Below, in pieces: positions 1 through 9,156 of a stretch of 43,107 nucleotides of DNA. Positions within the stretch are counted from its first letter, which is position 1. Each line of letters begins with the position of its first letter. Source of the stretch: Actinomycetota bacterium (GTDB taxonomy: Bacteria > Actinomycetota > Actinomycetes > Nanopelagicales > Nanopelagicaceae); the NCBI GenBank assembly GCA_026392695.1, contig JAPLBP010000118.1, positions 1-43,107 of the forward strand, written 5' to 3'. Below the pieces are notes generated by a model. It saw only the letters and a list, made by a program, of their open reading frames with translations, was not told where the DNA came from and made no database searches. A program made the position numbers and the translations under genes.

Positions 1-1061
1 GAGATCTCAACCACGTCTTCTTCACTTCATCCGGTGGTGAGGCTGTAGAGACTGCGGCAAAACTCATTAAGCAGTTTTTTAAACTGACTGGACAACCGCT
101 GAAACACAAGATCATTAGTCGCCATGTGGCATATCACGGCACCACACAGGGTGCCTTGTCGATTACTGGCATTCCGGCTGCGAAGCAATTCTTCGAGCCA
201 CTTATCGCGGGTCATCATAAAGTCCCCAACACCAACTTCTATCGCGCACCACTTAATCACCGAGACTCATTTGAAGAATTCGGGCAATGGGCCGCAAATC
301 GAATTGAAGAGGCAATTATTTTTGAAGGTGCGGAAACTGTTGCGGCGGTCTTTATTGAACCAGTCCAAAATTCTGGAGGGTGTTTCCCGCCTCCCCCTGG
401 CTACCTTCAACGCGTGCGGGAAATCTGTGATCAGTATGACGTGATAATGGTGTGCGATGAAACCATCAATGGCTTTGGGCGCATCGGTGAGTATTTTGCT
501 TCGACGCGATACGGAGTAGTTCCCGACATCATTACCTGTGGAAAAGGAATGACCTCTGGCTATTTCCCAATGGGAGCCATGATTGCAAATGAACGCCTAT
601 ATGCGCCTTTCCGAAAGGGCACGAATACTTTTCTCCACGGTTTTACTTTTGGTGGTCACCCAGGAGGAGCCGCGGTTGCCCTTGCGAATTTGGATGTACT
701 TGAAAAAGAGAAGATCAATGAAAAGGTGCGCGCCAACGAAGGCGCTTTGCTTTCCACGCTTGAAAAACTATACGACTTACCAATCGTTGGTGACATTCGA
801 GGCGCGGGTTATTTCTATGGAATTGAAATGGTGAAGGACACCGCCACCCGCGAAACCTTTAGCTCGGAAGAGAGCGAACGTTTGTTGCGTGGCTTCCTAT
901 CAAAAGCACTCTTTGATAACGGTCTTTACTGCCGTGCAGATGATCGAGGTGATCCAGTAATTCAGGTCGCCCCACCACTTATTTGCGATCAGAGCCACTT
1001 CGATGAAATTGAATCCATTTTGAGGACGGTCCTCACAGAGGCCGCATCTATCATTCTCTAA
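1..1061 (+). CDS. Class III PLP-dependent aminotransferase (5' end outside the window)
   Basis: Frame 3 is open from the window edge (DLNHVFFTSSGGEAVETAA...). Contains VCDETINGFGRIGEYFA, CGKGMTSGYFPMGA and FLHGFTFGGHPGGAAVALANL, typical of class III aminotransferases. Stop at 1059-1061. Confidence 0.9.
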   Translation, partial: DLNHVFFTSSGGEAVETAAKLIKQFFKLTGQPLKHKIISRHVAYHGTTQGALSITGIPAAKQFFEPLIAGHHKVPNTNFYRAPLNHRDSFEEFGQWAANRIEEAIIFEGAETVAAVFIEPVQNSGGCFPPPPGYLQRVREICDQYDVIMVCDETINGFGRIGEYFASTRYGVVPDIITCGKGMTSGYFPMGAMIANERLYAPFRKGTNTFLHGFTFGGHPGGAAVALANLDVLEKEKINEKVRANEGALLSTLEKLYDLPIVGDIRGAGYFYGIEMVKDTATRETFSSEESERLLRGFLSKALFDNGLYCRADDRGDPVIQVAPPLICDQSHFDEIESILRTVLTEAASIIL

Positions 1062-1696
1062 TGGATGACCTAACTAAAATTCATCGGGCTCCTCATAAGG
1101 GGAATACGGATCCAGAAGTTGCCAAGCAGATTATCTCCTCGGCCAAAATCTGCCACGTTGCCATTAGCGTGGAAGGTCAGCCTTTTTCGATACCTGTGGC
1201 ATGCGCACCTTATGGCGATGAGATCCTGCTTCACGGTTCAAAGGCTTCGCGCCTTTTTAAAACTCTAGCGTCAGGAGCACAGGCTTGTCTCACAATTACG
1301 CATCTGGATGCTCTAGTGCTTGCTCGCTCCTCTTTCGAATCATCTATGCATTATCGATCTCTGATGGCCTTTGGAGCAGCACGTGAATTAGAAAGCGATG
1401 AGAAGTTTTCGGCACTTGATCTACTGACCGAGCACCTGTTCCCCCAACGAACTTGCGAGTTGAGAAAATCAACTTCCCAAGAAATAGCCGCGACAACAAT
1501 TCTCGCTTTCCCCCTCACTCAGATAAGCGTCAAAGTTTCCGCAGGAGAGCCAGATGACGTTAAAGAAGATCTCTCCTCTGACGTATGGGCCGGATTTGTT
1601 CCGATTCGTACGATGTACGGTGAACCAATTGCGGCCGCCAATTTGAGACCAGGAATTCCCGTACCCGATTACATTGCCACTTGGGTCGCCGGTTAA
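1061..1696 (+). CDS. Pyridoxamine 5'-phosphate oxidase-family (split-barrel flavin-binding) protein
   Basis: 211 aa; starts overlapping the previous stop (TAATG). VAISVEGQPFSIPVACAPYGDEILLHGSKASRLFKTL and SFESSMHYRSLMAFG resemble PNPOx-like/NimA-like proteins. Confidence 0.75.
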   Translation: MDDLTKIHRAPHKGNTDPEVAKQIISSAKICHVAISVEGQPFSIPVACAPYGDEILLHGSKASRLFKTLASGAQACLTITHLDALVLARSSFESSMHYRSLMAFGAARELESDEKFSALDLLTEHLFPQRTCELRKSTSQEIAATTILAFPLTQISVKVSAGEPDDVKEDLSSDVWAGFVPIRTMYGEPIAAANLRPGIPVPDYIATWVAG

Positions 1697-1701
1697 CGCA
1701 A

Positions 1702-3009
1702 ATGTCGCTCTGGTGGGATCTTGTACCTCGACCGAAATTTTCGCCAGATGATATTGATCAAGAATGGGATGTTGTCATTGTTGGCGCAGGTTTTAGTGGG
1801 CTGTGGACTGCCCACCACCTTCTAATTTCACAGCCAGAGCTCAAAATAGCGATTCTAGATAAGGGTCATGCTGGTTCTGGGGCTAGTGGTCGAAACGGCG
1901 GATGGGTCTCAGATCTTTACCCCGTGAGTGATGAAGGCCTAACAAAGGACTTTTCGGCCACGCAGATTGAATCCCTACATCATGAACTTCGGATTTCAAT
2001 TGATGAGATTGGGCATTTTGCTCAGCGCGAAAAAATCGAATGTGGATTCCAAAAAGGTGGAGCCATTGTCGTTGCTCGCAATGGCGGTCAATTAGCTCGC
2101 TTGCGAAACGAATCTTCTCATGGCGAAGTTCTTCTCAATGAACTGGAGACACGGGAAAAGATTTCTATGTCCGGGACTTACGGTTCGGTCTTCAATCCCG
2201 ATTGTGCGGTTGTGAATCCCGCAGCGCTTGTCATCGGTCTTGCTAAAGCACTCGAAAACCGTGGCGTTTCAATTTTCGAAAATCATCTCGCGACGATTGC
2301 CTCCGATAGATCAGTACACGTTAACGGTCGCCTCGTGAAAGCGGGCTTCGTGGTGCGCGCAACTGAGGCATATACGGAAAGGACTCGCGGACAAATACCA
2401 ATTTATTCGCTTATCGTCGCGACCGAGCCACTCTCAGATTCGCTCTTGACGGAAATTGGACTTCGAGATCGAGAGGCGTTTGCAGAGGCGTCCCACCTAG
2501 TCACCTACGCCCAGCGCACCGCGGATAATCGTTTGGTCATAGGCGGGCGAGGCGCACCTTATTCCTGGGGTAGCCGGCGCAAAGATTCATTTGAATCTCG
2601 GACAAAAGATCATGATCGATTGCGCGCAATGGCCAAGAAGTGGTTCCCAGTATTGGCACACACAAAGTTCACGCATTCATGGGGCGGTGCAGTAGCGGTG
2701 ACGCGTGACTGGTCTCCATATGTACGAATTGAAAATGGCTATGGAGAAATGGGCGGGTATGTCGGCGACGGTGTGACACTTTCGTATTTAGCAGCGCATT
2801 CGATGGCAGACCGAATCTTAAAAAAGAATTCGACTAGAGCGAACTTGCCCTATGTCCAATGGAAAAGCAGGCGTTGGGAAACTGAACCCTTCAGATGGCT
2901 CTCAGTGAATGGCGCCATTCAATTGACGAAGATCGCCGATCGCGAAGAAGATTTAACGAATCGCCCCAGTGTCATAATGCGAACTCTCAATCCGTTACTG
3001 GGGCGCTAA
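1702..3009 (+). CDS. DAO-family FAD-dependent oxidoreductase (gamma-glutamylputrescine oxidase-like)
   Basis: WDVVIVGAGFSGLWTAHHLL FAD-binding motif, GSGASGRNGGWVSDLY, C-terminal GGYVGDGVTLSYLAAHSMAD. ATG at 1702 preferred over TTG at 1681. Confidence 0.85.
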   Translation: MSLWWDLVPRPKFSPDDIDQEWDVVIVGAGFSGLWTAHHLLISQPELKIAILDKGHAGSGASGRNGGWVSDLYPVSDEGLTKDFSATQIESLHHELRISIDEIGHFAQREKIECGFQKGGAIVVARNGGQLARLRNESSHGEVLLNELETREKISMSGTYGSVFNPDCAVVNPAALVIGLAKALENRGVSIFENHLATIASDRSVHVNGRLVKAGFVVRATEAYTERTRGQIPIYSLIVATEPLSDSLLTEIGLRDREAFAEASHLVTYAQRTADNRLVIGGRGAPYSWGSRRKDSFESRTKDHDRLRAMAKKWFPVLAHTKFTHSWGGAVAVTRDWSPYVRIENGYGEMGGYVGDGVTLSYLAAHSMADRILKKNSTRANLPYVQWKSRRWETEPFRWLSVNGAIQLTKIADREEDLTNRPSVIMRTLNPLLGR

Positions 3010-3014
3010 CTTCC

Positions 3015-3806
3015 ATGGATATCACCGCACTAATTGTTACCGGCGGAAAAAGCTCTCGCTTCGGATCCGATAAGTCTTTGGCCATTTTGGATGGCAAGAC
3101 TTTATTAGAGCAGATTGTGGACTCGCTGCCAGAGAAATGGCCCATTGTTATAGTGGGTCCCGAATTCAGCCACTCTCGACGCTCGCTCCGCTTCACTCGC
3201 GAAGAACCAATAGGCGGAGGTCCCGTCAGCGCGGTTGCAGCCGGATTGTCTTGTGTAGAGACTGAATTTGTCGCTGTCATCGCTACGGATATGCCCTTTG
3301 CTGGTCAAGTAATAGAAGATCTAGCCGACCGCGGGATTCATGCCGATGGTGCAATTCCGGTGGATTCTGAAGGTTTTCGCCAGTCACTGTGCGCGATTTA
3401 TCGCGTTGACTCACTGGAGTCCGCGCTGAAATCACTTCCACAGTTGCATAGCAACTCGATGCGAAACGTCATCGCAGTTCTTGATCTCGAGGAAGTTACA
3501 TTAGAAGCAGAATTTGCGAGTAACCTTTTAGACATTGACACACTAGATGATCTCAATCGCGCGCAGAGTAAGGAGAGATACGTGGAAAAATGGCTTGAAG
3601 AGGTACGCAAAGCACTCGGCGTTTCGATCGACATCGATACAGACTCCATCCTCAACGTGGCTCGCGACGCGGCTCACGCCGTAGAGCGCAAGGCGGCGCC
3701 GATGACAACTTTTCTGTTGGGATACGCAGTTGCACAAGGCGGCGACATTTCTTCTTTGGTGGAAAAAATCTCACTTCTAGCAAAAAAGTGGCCCGCCGCC
3801 GAGTGA
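3015..3806 (+). CDS. mobA: Molybdenum cofactor guanylyltransferase-like NTP transferase with C-terminal DUF6457-like domain
   Basis: ATG at 3015, MDITALIVTGGKSSRFGSDKSLAILDGKTLLEQ (nucleotidyltransferase motif). The C-terminal ~75 aa (WLEEVRKALGVSIDIDTDSILNVARDAAHAVERKAAPMTTFLLGYAVAQGG) look like DUF6457. Confidence 0.85.
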   Translation: MDITALIVTGGKSSRFGSDKSLAILDGKTLLEQIVDSLPEKWPIVIVGPEFSHSRRSLRFTREEPIGGGPVSAVAAGLSCVETEFVAVIATDMPFAGQVIEDLADRGIHADGAIPVDSEGFRQSLCAIYRVDSLESALKSLPQLHSNSMRNVIAVLDLEEVTLEAEFASNLLDIDTLDDLNRAQSKERYVEKWLEEVRKALGVSIDIDTDSILNVARDAAHAVERKAAPMTTFLLGYAVAQGGDISSLVEKISLLAKKWPAAE

Positions 3807-4975
3807 AATCATTTCAAGAATTAAGTTGGGATGAAGCCCATCATCGCGCATGGGAAGCCGCAAGCGGAGCTCTAGATTCAGAGATTGTTTCACTAGCGCT
3901 GGCGCTGGAACGAAATCTAGCGACAAACTGTCCGGCGTTGTGCGATCTGCCGCGCTACACAACATCGGCGATGGATGGATGGGTAGTAGCGGGTGAGGGT
4001 CCTTGGGAAATAATTGGAGATATAAAAGCCGGACAACCATTTATTGGAACCCTTGGCAACGGTAAGACGTTAAGAATTGCAACGGGAGCGGTGATTCCGG
4101 ATGGCGCGAGCGCGGTTGTTCGTTGGGAAATCGCAGAAGAAAAGGATAGGCACATTTACGCTGCGACTCCCTTGGCAGGAAATGACATTCGCCCATCGGG
4201 TGATGAATGCAAAAAGGGTGAATTGCTTGCGACTCAAGGCCAACTCTTAACACCATCCCTCATTGGTTTATTGGCCGCCACTGGATACGACGAATTGCTC
4301 GTAACTAGAAAACCTAGAGTCGCACTTTTACTTCTCGGGGATGAACTTCAACTTGCTGGTATTCCGAGTGATGGCCTCGTTCGAGATTCCCTCGGACCAC
4401 AATTACCCGGATGGCTCACTCGTTTGGGAGCAGAAGTCGTTTCGACTAACTATGTAACCGATGAACTCGAATCAGTAATTGCGGCCATCAATGGAATTCA
4501 AGACTGTGACCTCATTATTTCCACCGGTGGCACCGCCGATGGCCCCCGGGATCATGTTCATGGTGCGTTAGCAGCTCTGGATGCAGAATTCATTGTCGAT
4601 CGCATTCGTACACGACCAGGTCATCCTGCACTTCTCGCTCGTCTAAGTGCAAAGAAATCCACTCTCTTTCTCGGTCTGCCCGGTAATCCGCAGTCGGCGG
4701 TGGTGGGGCTCATGACCTTGGGGGCTCCCGTAATCTCCACTTTTCTTGGAAAAATTCAACGCCCGCTAGATATCGTTGAAACCCTGGATGCGCTTTCTGC
4801 TCCTCCTGATTTCACAAGGCTTGTTGTTGGAAATCTCATCGGCTCTAGTTTTTCTATGGGAAAACATCTCGGTTCTGCAATGTTGCGCGGGCTGGCTTCC
4901 TCAACAGGATTCGCCCTTGCTCCCAGCGGGGAGACCAAAGCGGGAGAAAAGGTTCGCTGGCTCCCTCTGCCATAG
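3788..4975 (+). CDS. moeA: Molybdopterin molybdotransferase MoeA
   Basis: 395 aa; LPRYTTSAMDGWVV, RIATGAVIPDGASAVVRWE, DLIISTGGTADGPRDHVHGAL, FLGLPGNPQSAVVG. GTG start overlapping mobA. Confidence 0.93.
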   Translation: MARRRVKSFQELSWDEAHHRAWEAASGALDSEIVSLALALERNLATNCPALCDLPRYTTSAMDGWVVAGEGPWEIIGDIKAGQPFIGTLGNGKTLRIATGAVIPDGASAVVRWEIAEEKDRHIYAATPLAGNDIRPSGDECKKGELLATQGQLLTPSLIGLLAATGYDELLVTRKPRVALLLLGDELQLAGIPSDGLVRDSLGPQLPGWLTRLGAEVVSTNYVTDELESVIAAINGIQDCDLIISTGGTADGPRDHVHGALAALDAEFIVDRIRTRPGHPALLARLSAKKSTLFLGLPGNPQSAVVGLMTLGAPVISTFLGKIQRPLDIVETLDALSAPPDFTRLVVGNLIGSSFSMGKHLGSAMLRGLASSTGFALAPSGETKAGEKVRWLPLP

Positions 4976-5008
4976 TCGCTGGCATTTCTGCCATACGATT
5001 GCCCTCTT

Positions 5009-5494
5009 ATGAAACAGAGCGATGAAAACGGATTCAGCCATCTCGATAAATCTGGCCAAGCCCATATGGTTGATGTGAGTCAACGTGAAATTACAACACG
5101 TACCGCGCAAGCATCAGGAAAAGTTCTACTTTCTAGTGAGGTAATTGGCCTCCTGCGAGGAACTGGAGTCCCTAAAGGAGATGTCCTGGCCGCGGCAAGA
5201 ATCGCAGGCATCATGGGAGCAAAAAGAACCGTTGATCTCATCCCCTTATGCCACCCCATCGCAATTAGCGGAATTTCTCTCGATGCAACCGTTTTCGATG
5301 ATGGAGTGGAGATCACTGCTCACGTAAAAACGACGGACAGAACGGGAGTGGAGATGGAAGCTCTCACAGCTGTGTCGGTGGCAGCTTTAACCGTAATAGA
5401 TATGGTGAAATCGATTGACCCCTCCGCAACGATTACCAACGTTCGCGTGGACGCTAAAGATGGTGGCCGCAACGGTGCATGGAAACGTCAGTGA
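5009..5494 (+). CDS. moaC: Cyclic pyranopterin monophosphate synthase MoaC
   Basis: HLDKSGQAHMVDVSQREITTRTAQASGKV, LIPLCHPIAISG, TGVEMEALTAVSVAALTVIDMVKSID, RNGAWKR. Confidence 0.96.
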   Translation: MKQSDENGFSHLDKSGQAHMVDVSQREITTRTAQASGKVLLSSEVIGLLRGTGVPKGDVLAAARIAGIMGAKRTVDLIPLCHPIAISGISLDATVFDDGVEITAHVKTTDRTGVEMEALTAVSVAALTVIDMVKSIDPSATITNVRVDAKDGGRNGAWKRQ

Positions 5495-5973
5495 AGGAAT
5501 TAACCGCAGCAATTATTACTGCAAGCAATCGAGCGGCTCTTGGAATATATTTAGATGAAAGTGGAGAAGTTCTATCTCAAGGATTGAACCAACTAGGTTT
5601 CTTCGTAATTTCCAAAGTCGTAATTCCCGATGATGTTGAGAAAATCTCTCTAGAAATTGCCTCTGCTCTTGCTTCACGCGTCAACTTACTTGTTACCACC
5701 GGAGGAACTGGAATCTCCCCCACCGATGTCACTCCTGAAGCCACTGCGCCCCATATAGAACGACTTTTGCCAGGCGTGAGTGAAGCGTTGCGTGCCTTCG
5801 GCCGAGAAAAAACGCCACTGGCAGATCTCTCCCGTGGTTTAGTCGGAGTAAACGGCCAAACTGTAATCATCAACTTGCCTGGATCTCCCAACGGTGTACG
5901 CGACGGTCTTGTCATCATCGGGCGAGTCGTACCACACATCATTAGCCAACTGGCCGGACAGGATCATTCGTGA
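5479..5973 (+). CDS. mogA: Molybdopterin adenylyltransferase (MogA/MoaB family)
   Basis: VTTGGTGISPTDVTPEAT, VIINLPGSPNGVRDGL; overlaps the moaC 3' end. Confidence 0.92.
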   Translation: METSVKELTAAIITASNRAALGIYLDESGEVLSQGLNQLGFFVISKVVIPDDVEKISLEIASALASRVNLLVTTGGTGISPTDVTPEATAPHIERLLPGVSEALRAFGREKTPLADLSRGLVGVNGQTVIINLPGSPNGVRDGLVIIGRVVPHIISQLAGQDHS

Positions 5974-6395
5974 GTGGCGTAGTGCTTGATGCTTCATTAT
6001 CCGCGAAAGCAATTTCAGTCGATTTGTTGACCCACATGGTGAAATCAAATAATTGTGGAGCCGTAGTCACATTCAGTGGTGAAGTGCGAAACTTGGATAA
6101 AGGTAAGACGGTTGAACGTTTGAAATATGAAATTCATCCGACGACTGAGAAAGTGTTACAAGAAATAGTCCACGAAATTGCAGCAAAATACGATGTGCTT
6201 AGATGCGCAGTTATTCACCGTCATGGAGAAATTCCGATAGGCGAAAGTGCACTAGCAATAGCCGTAGCGACTCCACATCGGGGCGAAGCATTTAGAGCAT
6301 GTTCCGAATTGGTTGATGAGATCAAGTCTCGAGTGCCAATATGGAAACACCAAGTTTTTAGCGATGGAACTGATGAGTGGGTCAATTGCGCATGA
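5970..6395 (+). CDS. moaE: Molybdopterin synthase catalytic subunit MoaE
   Basis: GAVVTFSGEVRNLDKGKTVERLKYEIHPTTEKVL, AVIHRHGEIPIGESALAIAVATPHRGEAF, PIWKHQVFSDGTDEWV. Confidence 0.95.
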   Translation: MSGVVLDASLSAKAISVDLLTHMVKSNNCGAVVTFSGEVRNLDKGKTVERLKYEIHPTTEKVLQEIVHEIAAKYDVLRCAVIHRHGEIPIGESALAIAVATPHRGEAFRACSELVDEIKSRVPIWKHQVFSDGTDEWVNCA

Positions 6396-7393
6396 TTCCC
6401 CTTATTGATACCTTCAATCGGACACATAAAGATTTGCGAGTTTCCTTAACGGATCGATGCTCGCTTCGCTGCACTTACTGCATGCCTCGGGATTTCGATG
6501 CATGGCTGCCCAACGAAGAGCTTCTTACAACCGATGAATTGATCACAATAATTGATATTGCGACTCGACATGGAATCGACCAAGTCCGACTAACGGGAGG
6601 CGAGCCGTTACTTCGTCCGGACATTGTTTCCATTGTCTCCAGGATCAATCAATTAGAATTTGCTCCCGAACTTTCTTTAACCACCAACGGCTTGGCATTG
6701 TCCAAACTCTCGGCACCATTGCGCGAAGCCGGTCTTGTGCGCGTCAATGTCAGTCTTGATACGTTGAATCGCGGCCGATTTGCGGAAATGACTTTCAGAG
6801 ATCGATTTGACGATGTCATTGCAGGGTTAGAAGCGGCTCGAAAAGCAGGGCTCTCCCCTATCAAAATCAATGCCGTTCTCATGGACGGAGTCAATGACGA
6901 CGAAGCAGTCGAACTTCTCACGTGGGCGCTGGCTGAGGGATACCAATTAAGATTTATCGAGCAGATGCCGCTGGATGCTGGCGGAACGTGGACTCGCACT
7001 GCAATGGTGAGTTCGGAGGAAATTTACGCTGACCTTACTCAACAATATTCCTTGACACCGGTTCCTTCTCGCGGTTCGGCGCCAGCCGAAGAATTTTTCG
7101 TCAACGGGGGTCCTCACAAAGTGGGCATTATTGCAAGCGTTTCAAAACCGTTCTGCGGTGCCTGTGATCGGTTGCGACTGACCTCGGATGGGCAACTGCG
7201 ATCGTGTCTATTCTCACAAGAAGAGATGGACCTTCGAAAAGTGCTCAGAGATCCGAATAGGAGTACTGAAGAGAAGAACCAAGAGATCTCCGCGCGATTG
7301 CTAAAAACTGTTCAAGGAAAACTGGCTGGCCATGGAATTAACGATCCTTCTTTTGTACAGCCTAATCGCCCTATGTCGGCAATCGGCGGTTAA
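6392..7393 (+). CDS. moaA: GTP 3',8-cyclase MoaA (radical SAM)
   Basis: CSLRCTYCMPRDF radical SAM motif, RLTGGEPLLRPDI, C-terminal CGACDRLRLTSDGQLRSCLF second cluster, terminal GG. ATG at 6392 overlaps the moaE stop. Confidence 0.96.
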   Translation: MIPLIDTFNRTHKDLRVSLTDRCSLRCTYCMPRDFDAWLPNEELLTTDELITIIDIATRHGIDQVRLTGGEPLLRPDIVSIVSRINQLEFAPELSLTTNGLALSKLSAPLREAGLVRVNVSLDTLNRGRFAEMTFRDRFDDVIAGLEAARKAGLSPIKINAVLMDGVNDDEAVELLTWALAEGYQLRFIEQMPLDAGGTWTRTAMVSSEEIYADLTQQYSLTPVPSRGSAPAEEFFVNGGPHKVGIIASVSKPFCGACDRLRLTSDGQLRSCLFSQEEMDLRKVLRDPNRSTEEKNQEISARLLKTVQGKLAGHGINDPSFVQPNRPMSAIGG

Positions 7394-7630
7394 TCAGCCT
7401 CCTGCAAATGGTGGGAGAACATCGACAGCGCTCCCCGGGGTTATTAATTTATCTCGATCATGAACGATAAGACCATCAACAAGAAAACTACACTGTTCTA
7501 GAATTCTTCTTAGGTGCGAATTCTCCTTAGAAAGAATTTCAATAAGATCATGCAAATTTTCTGCATCGACTTGTGCCTGGGAAATTCCTGCAGCGTCTCG
7601 AGCTGCAGCGAAGAATCGAACCGTAATCAA
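7394..7630 (-). CDS. moaD: Molybdopterin synthase sulfur-carrier subunit MoaD
   Basis: 78-aa ubiquitin-like protein, MITVRFFAAARDAAG... ending LPPFAGG (GG tail). Confidence 0.9.
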   Translation of the reverse strand: MITVRFFAAARDAAGISQAQVDAENLHDLIEILSKENSHLRRILEQCSFLVDGLIVHDRDKLITPGSAVDVLPPFAGG

Positions 7631-8412
7631 CTTGTAAATGCCTGTCGAAGTTGGTTACGAAGTGAATAGACCACGCCGATCGCAAGAAGGGCCATCACGG
7701 CACTTAGTGCATACGCAGTACTCATGTCTTGGTCGACATCAAAATAGACTTGCATTGGCCACGTTTGCGTCAAAGAAGGGAGTGCGCCTGCAAACATAAT
7801 GGTTGCGCCAAATTCACCTAACGCTCGTGCCCACGCAAGAATCGCTCCCGTCGCAATTCCATTTCTTGCTTGGGGCAAGGCAATGCGCCAAAACAGAGAA
7901 AAGTTGCTCGCACGATCTATTTGAGCGGCATCTTGTTGATCCTTGGGCAGATGACGGAAAGTGGATTCCACAACAAGTGTCAAAAATGGTGTGCCGACGA
8001 AAACACCAGCGAAGATCACTGCGCTTGTTGTGAAAGGCATGGACCAACCAGTCCATTCGTATATGTAACGGCCCACCAAGCCTCGTCTTCCCAGTAGCGC
8101 CAAAAGGGCCATGCCAGCAACCGTGGGCGGGAGAACTATGGGAGCAAGTACGAACGGACGCAGAATATTTGTAAAACGAGGATTTCCTTTGGCAAGAACC
8201 CACGCCAATGGCACGCCAAACAGGACGCAAAGAAACGTTGCAGTCAAAGAGGTCCAGATAGAAAGCCTAATTGCATTGATCGAATTTGGCTCGGTGAGTC
8301 TGGTCAGAAGCGTCGACCAAGGCACCTTCCCGAAGAGTGCAATCAGAGGTAGAACAATGACCAAACTTGCCACAGTGGCAAGAGCACGATTGAACCAATC
8401 AATCTTCTTCAT
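7627..8412 (-). CDS. modB: Molybdate ABC transporter permease ModB
   Basis: LRPFVLAPIVLPPTVAGMALLALLGRRGLVG, FRHLPKDQQDAAQIDRAS, ALPQARNGIATGAILAWARALGEFGATIMFAG. 4-nt overlaps with modA and moaD. Confidence 0.93.
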   Translation of the reverse strand: MKKIDWFNRALATVASLVIVLPLIALFGKVPWSTLLTRLTEPNSINAIRLSIWTSLTATFLCVLFGVPLAWVLAKGNPRFTNILRPFVLAPIVLPPTVAGMALLALLGRRGLVGRYIYEWTGWSMPFTTSAVIFAGVFVGTPFLTLVVESTFRHLPKDQQDAAQIDRASNFSLFWRIALPQARNGIATGAILAWARALGEFGATIMFAGALPSLTQTWPMQVYFDVDQDMSTAYALSAVMALLAIGVVYSLRNQLRQAFTS

Positions 8413-9152
8413 GGTGTGAGCTTTGTAAAGCCTGACTGAGCTAAAAGTAGAAGTCCCTTTGCGGAAAGGACATATTTCATGAAATCTTGCGCCTGTTCTC
8501 TATTTTTACTATCAGCAACGATGCCGATTGCATATCGAGTTTGAGTTGAAAGAGTATCCGCAAATCGAATCTCTCTCAGTGCACCCGAGTGTGCAACGAA
8601 GTCGGTGTGATAAATGAAAGCTGCATCCACTTCTCCATTGACCAATTTCGCCACGACGCTCGAAGCACTTGCTTCAAGGGAAACAGGACGAGATCTTACT
8701 TTTCCGAAAACCGACAGCGCCTTATCCGTTGCCACCCCACAAGGGGCTGTATGGGTACATTGAATCCATTTGACGCCACGTTTGTTCAAGTCAACCATCT
8801 TATTAATCACGATCTGAGAAGTGAGTAGAACTCCCAGAACAATTCGGTTTGACACAAACGGTGTCGATTGCGGAATTCGTGCTTTTACTCTTGCAATATC
8901 CGTCTCTGAGGCCGAGGCAAAAAGGTCGGCAGGGGCACCTGCGTTTAATTGCGCTGCAAGGGAGGCGGAGGATTGAAACGAGAAAACCAGCTTTACATTT
9001 GGATGGGCCGATTCGTAATTCTTACCTAGCTCTGTAAAGGTTTGAGACAGGCTCGAGGCCGCGAATACGGTCACGTCTGTAACCCCTGCTTGAGCCACAG
9101 GAATTGCGATAAAAGTAAGCGCCACTCCGAAAATGAATAATTTCAATTTCAT
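8409..9152 (-). CDS. modA: Molybdate ABC transporter substrate-binding protein ModA
   Basis: MKLKLFIFGVALTFIAIPVAQAG signal peptide, VTVFAASSLSQTFTELGKNYESAHPNVKLVFSFQSSASLAAQLNAGAPADLFASAS. ATG at 9152 chosen over the longer ORF, whose extra 5' part overlaps fdhD. Confidence 0.92.
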   Translation of the reverse strand: MKLKLFIFGVALTFIAIPVAQAGVTDVTVFAASSLSQTFTELGKNYESAHPNVKLVFSFQSSASLAAQLNAGAPADLFASASETDIARVKARIPQSTPFVSNRIVLGVLLTSQIVINKMVDLNKRGVKWIQCTHTAPCGVATDKALSVFGKVRSRPVSLEASASSVVAKLVNGEVDAAFIYHTDFVAHSGALREIRFADTLSTQTRYAIGIVADSKNREQAQDFMKYVLSAKGLLLLAQSGFTKLTP

Positions 9153-9156
9153 ACAG

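Noticed and set aside
7803-8419. Plus-strand ORFs opposite modB/modA (7803..8033, 7870..8097, 8111..8419)
   Set aside because: Antisense shadow ORFs with no recognisable domains, opposite well-supported genes. The same applies to most short ORFs in the track.
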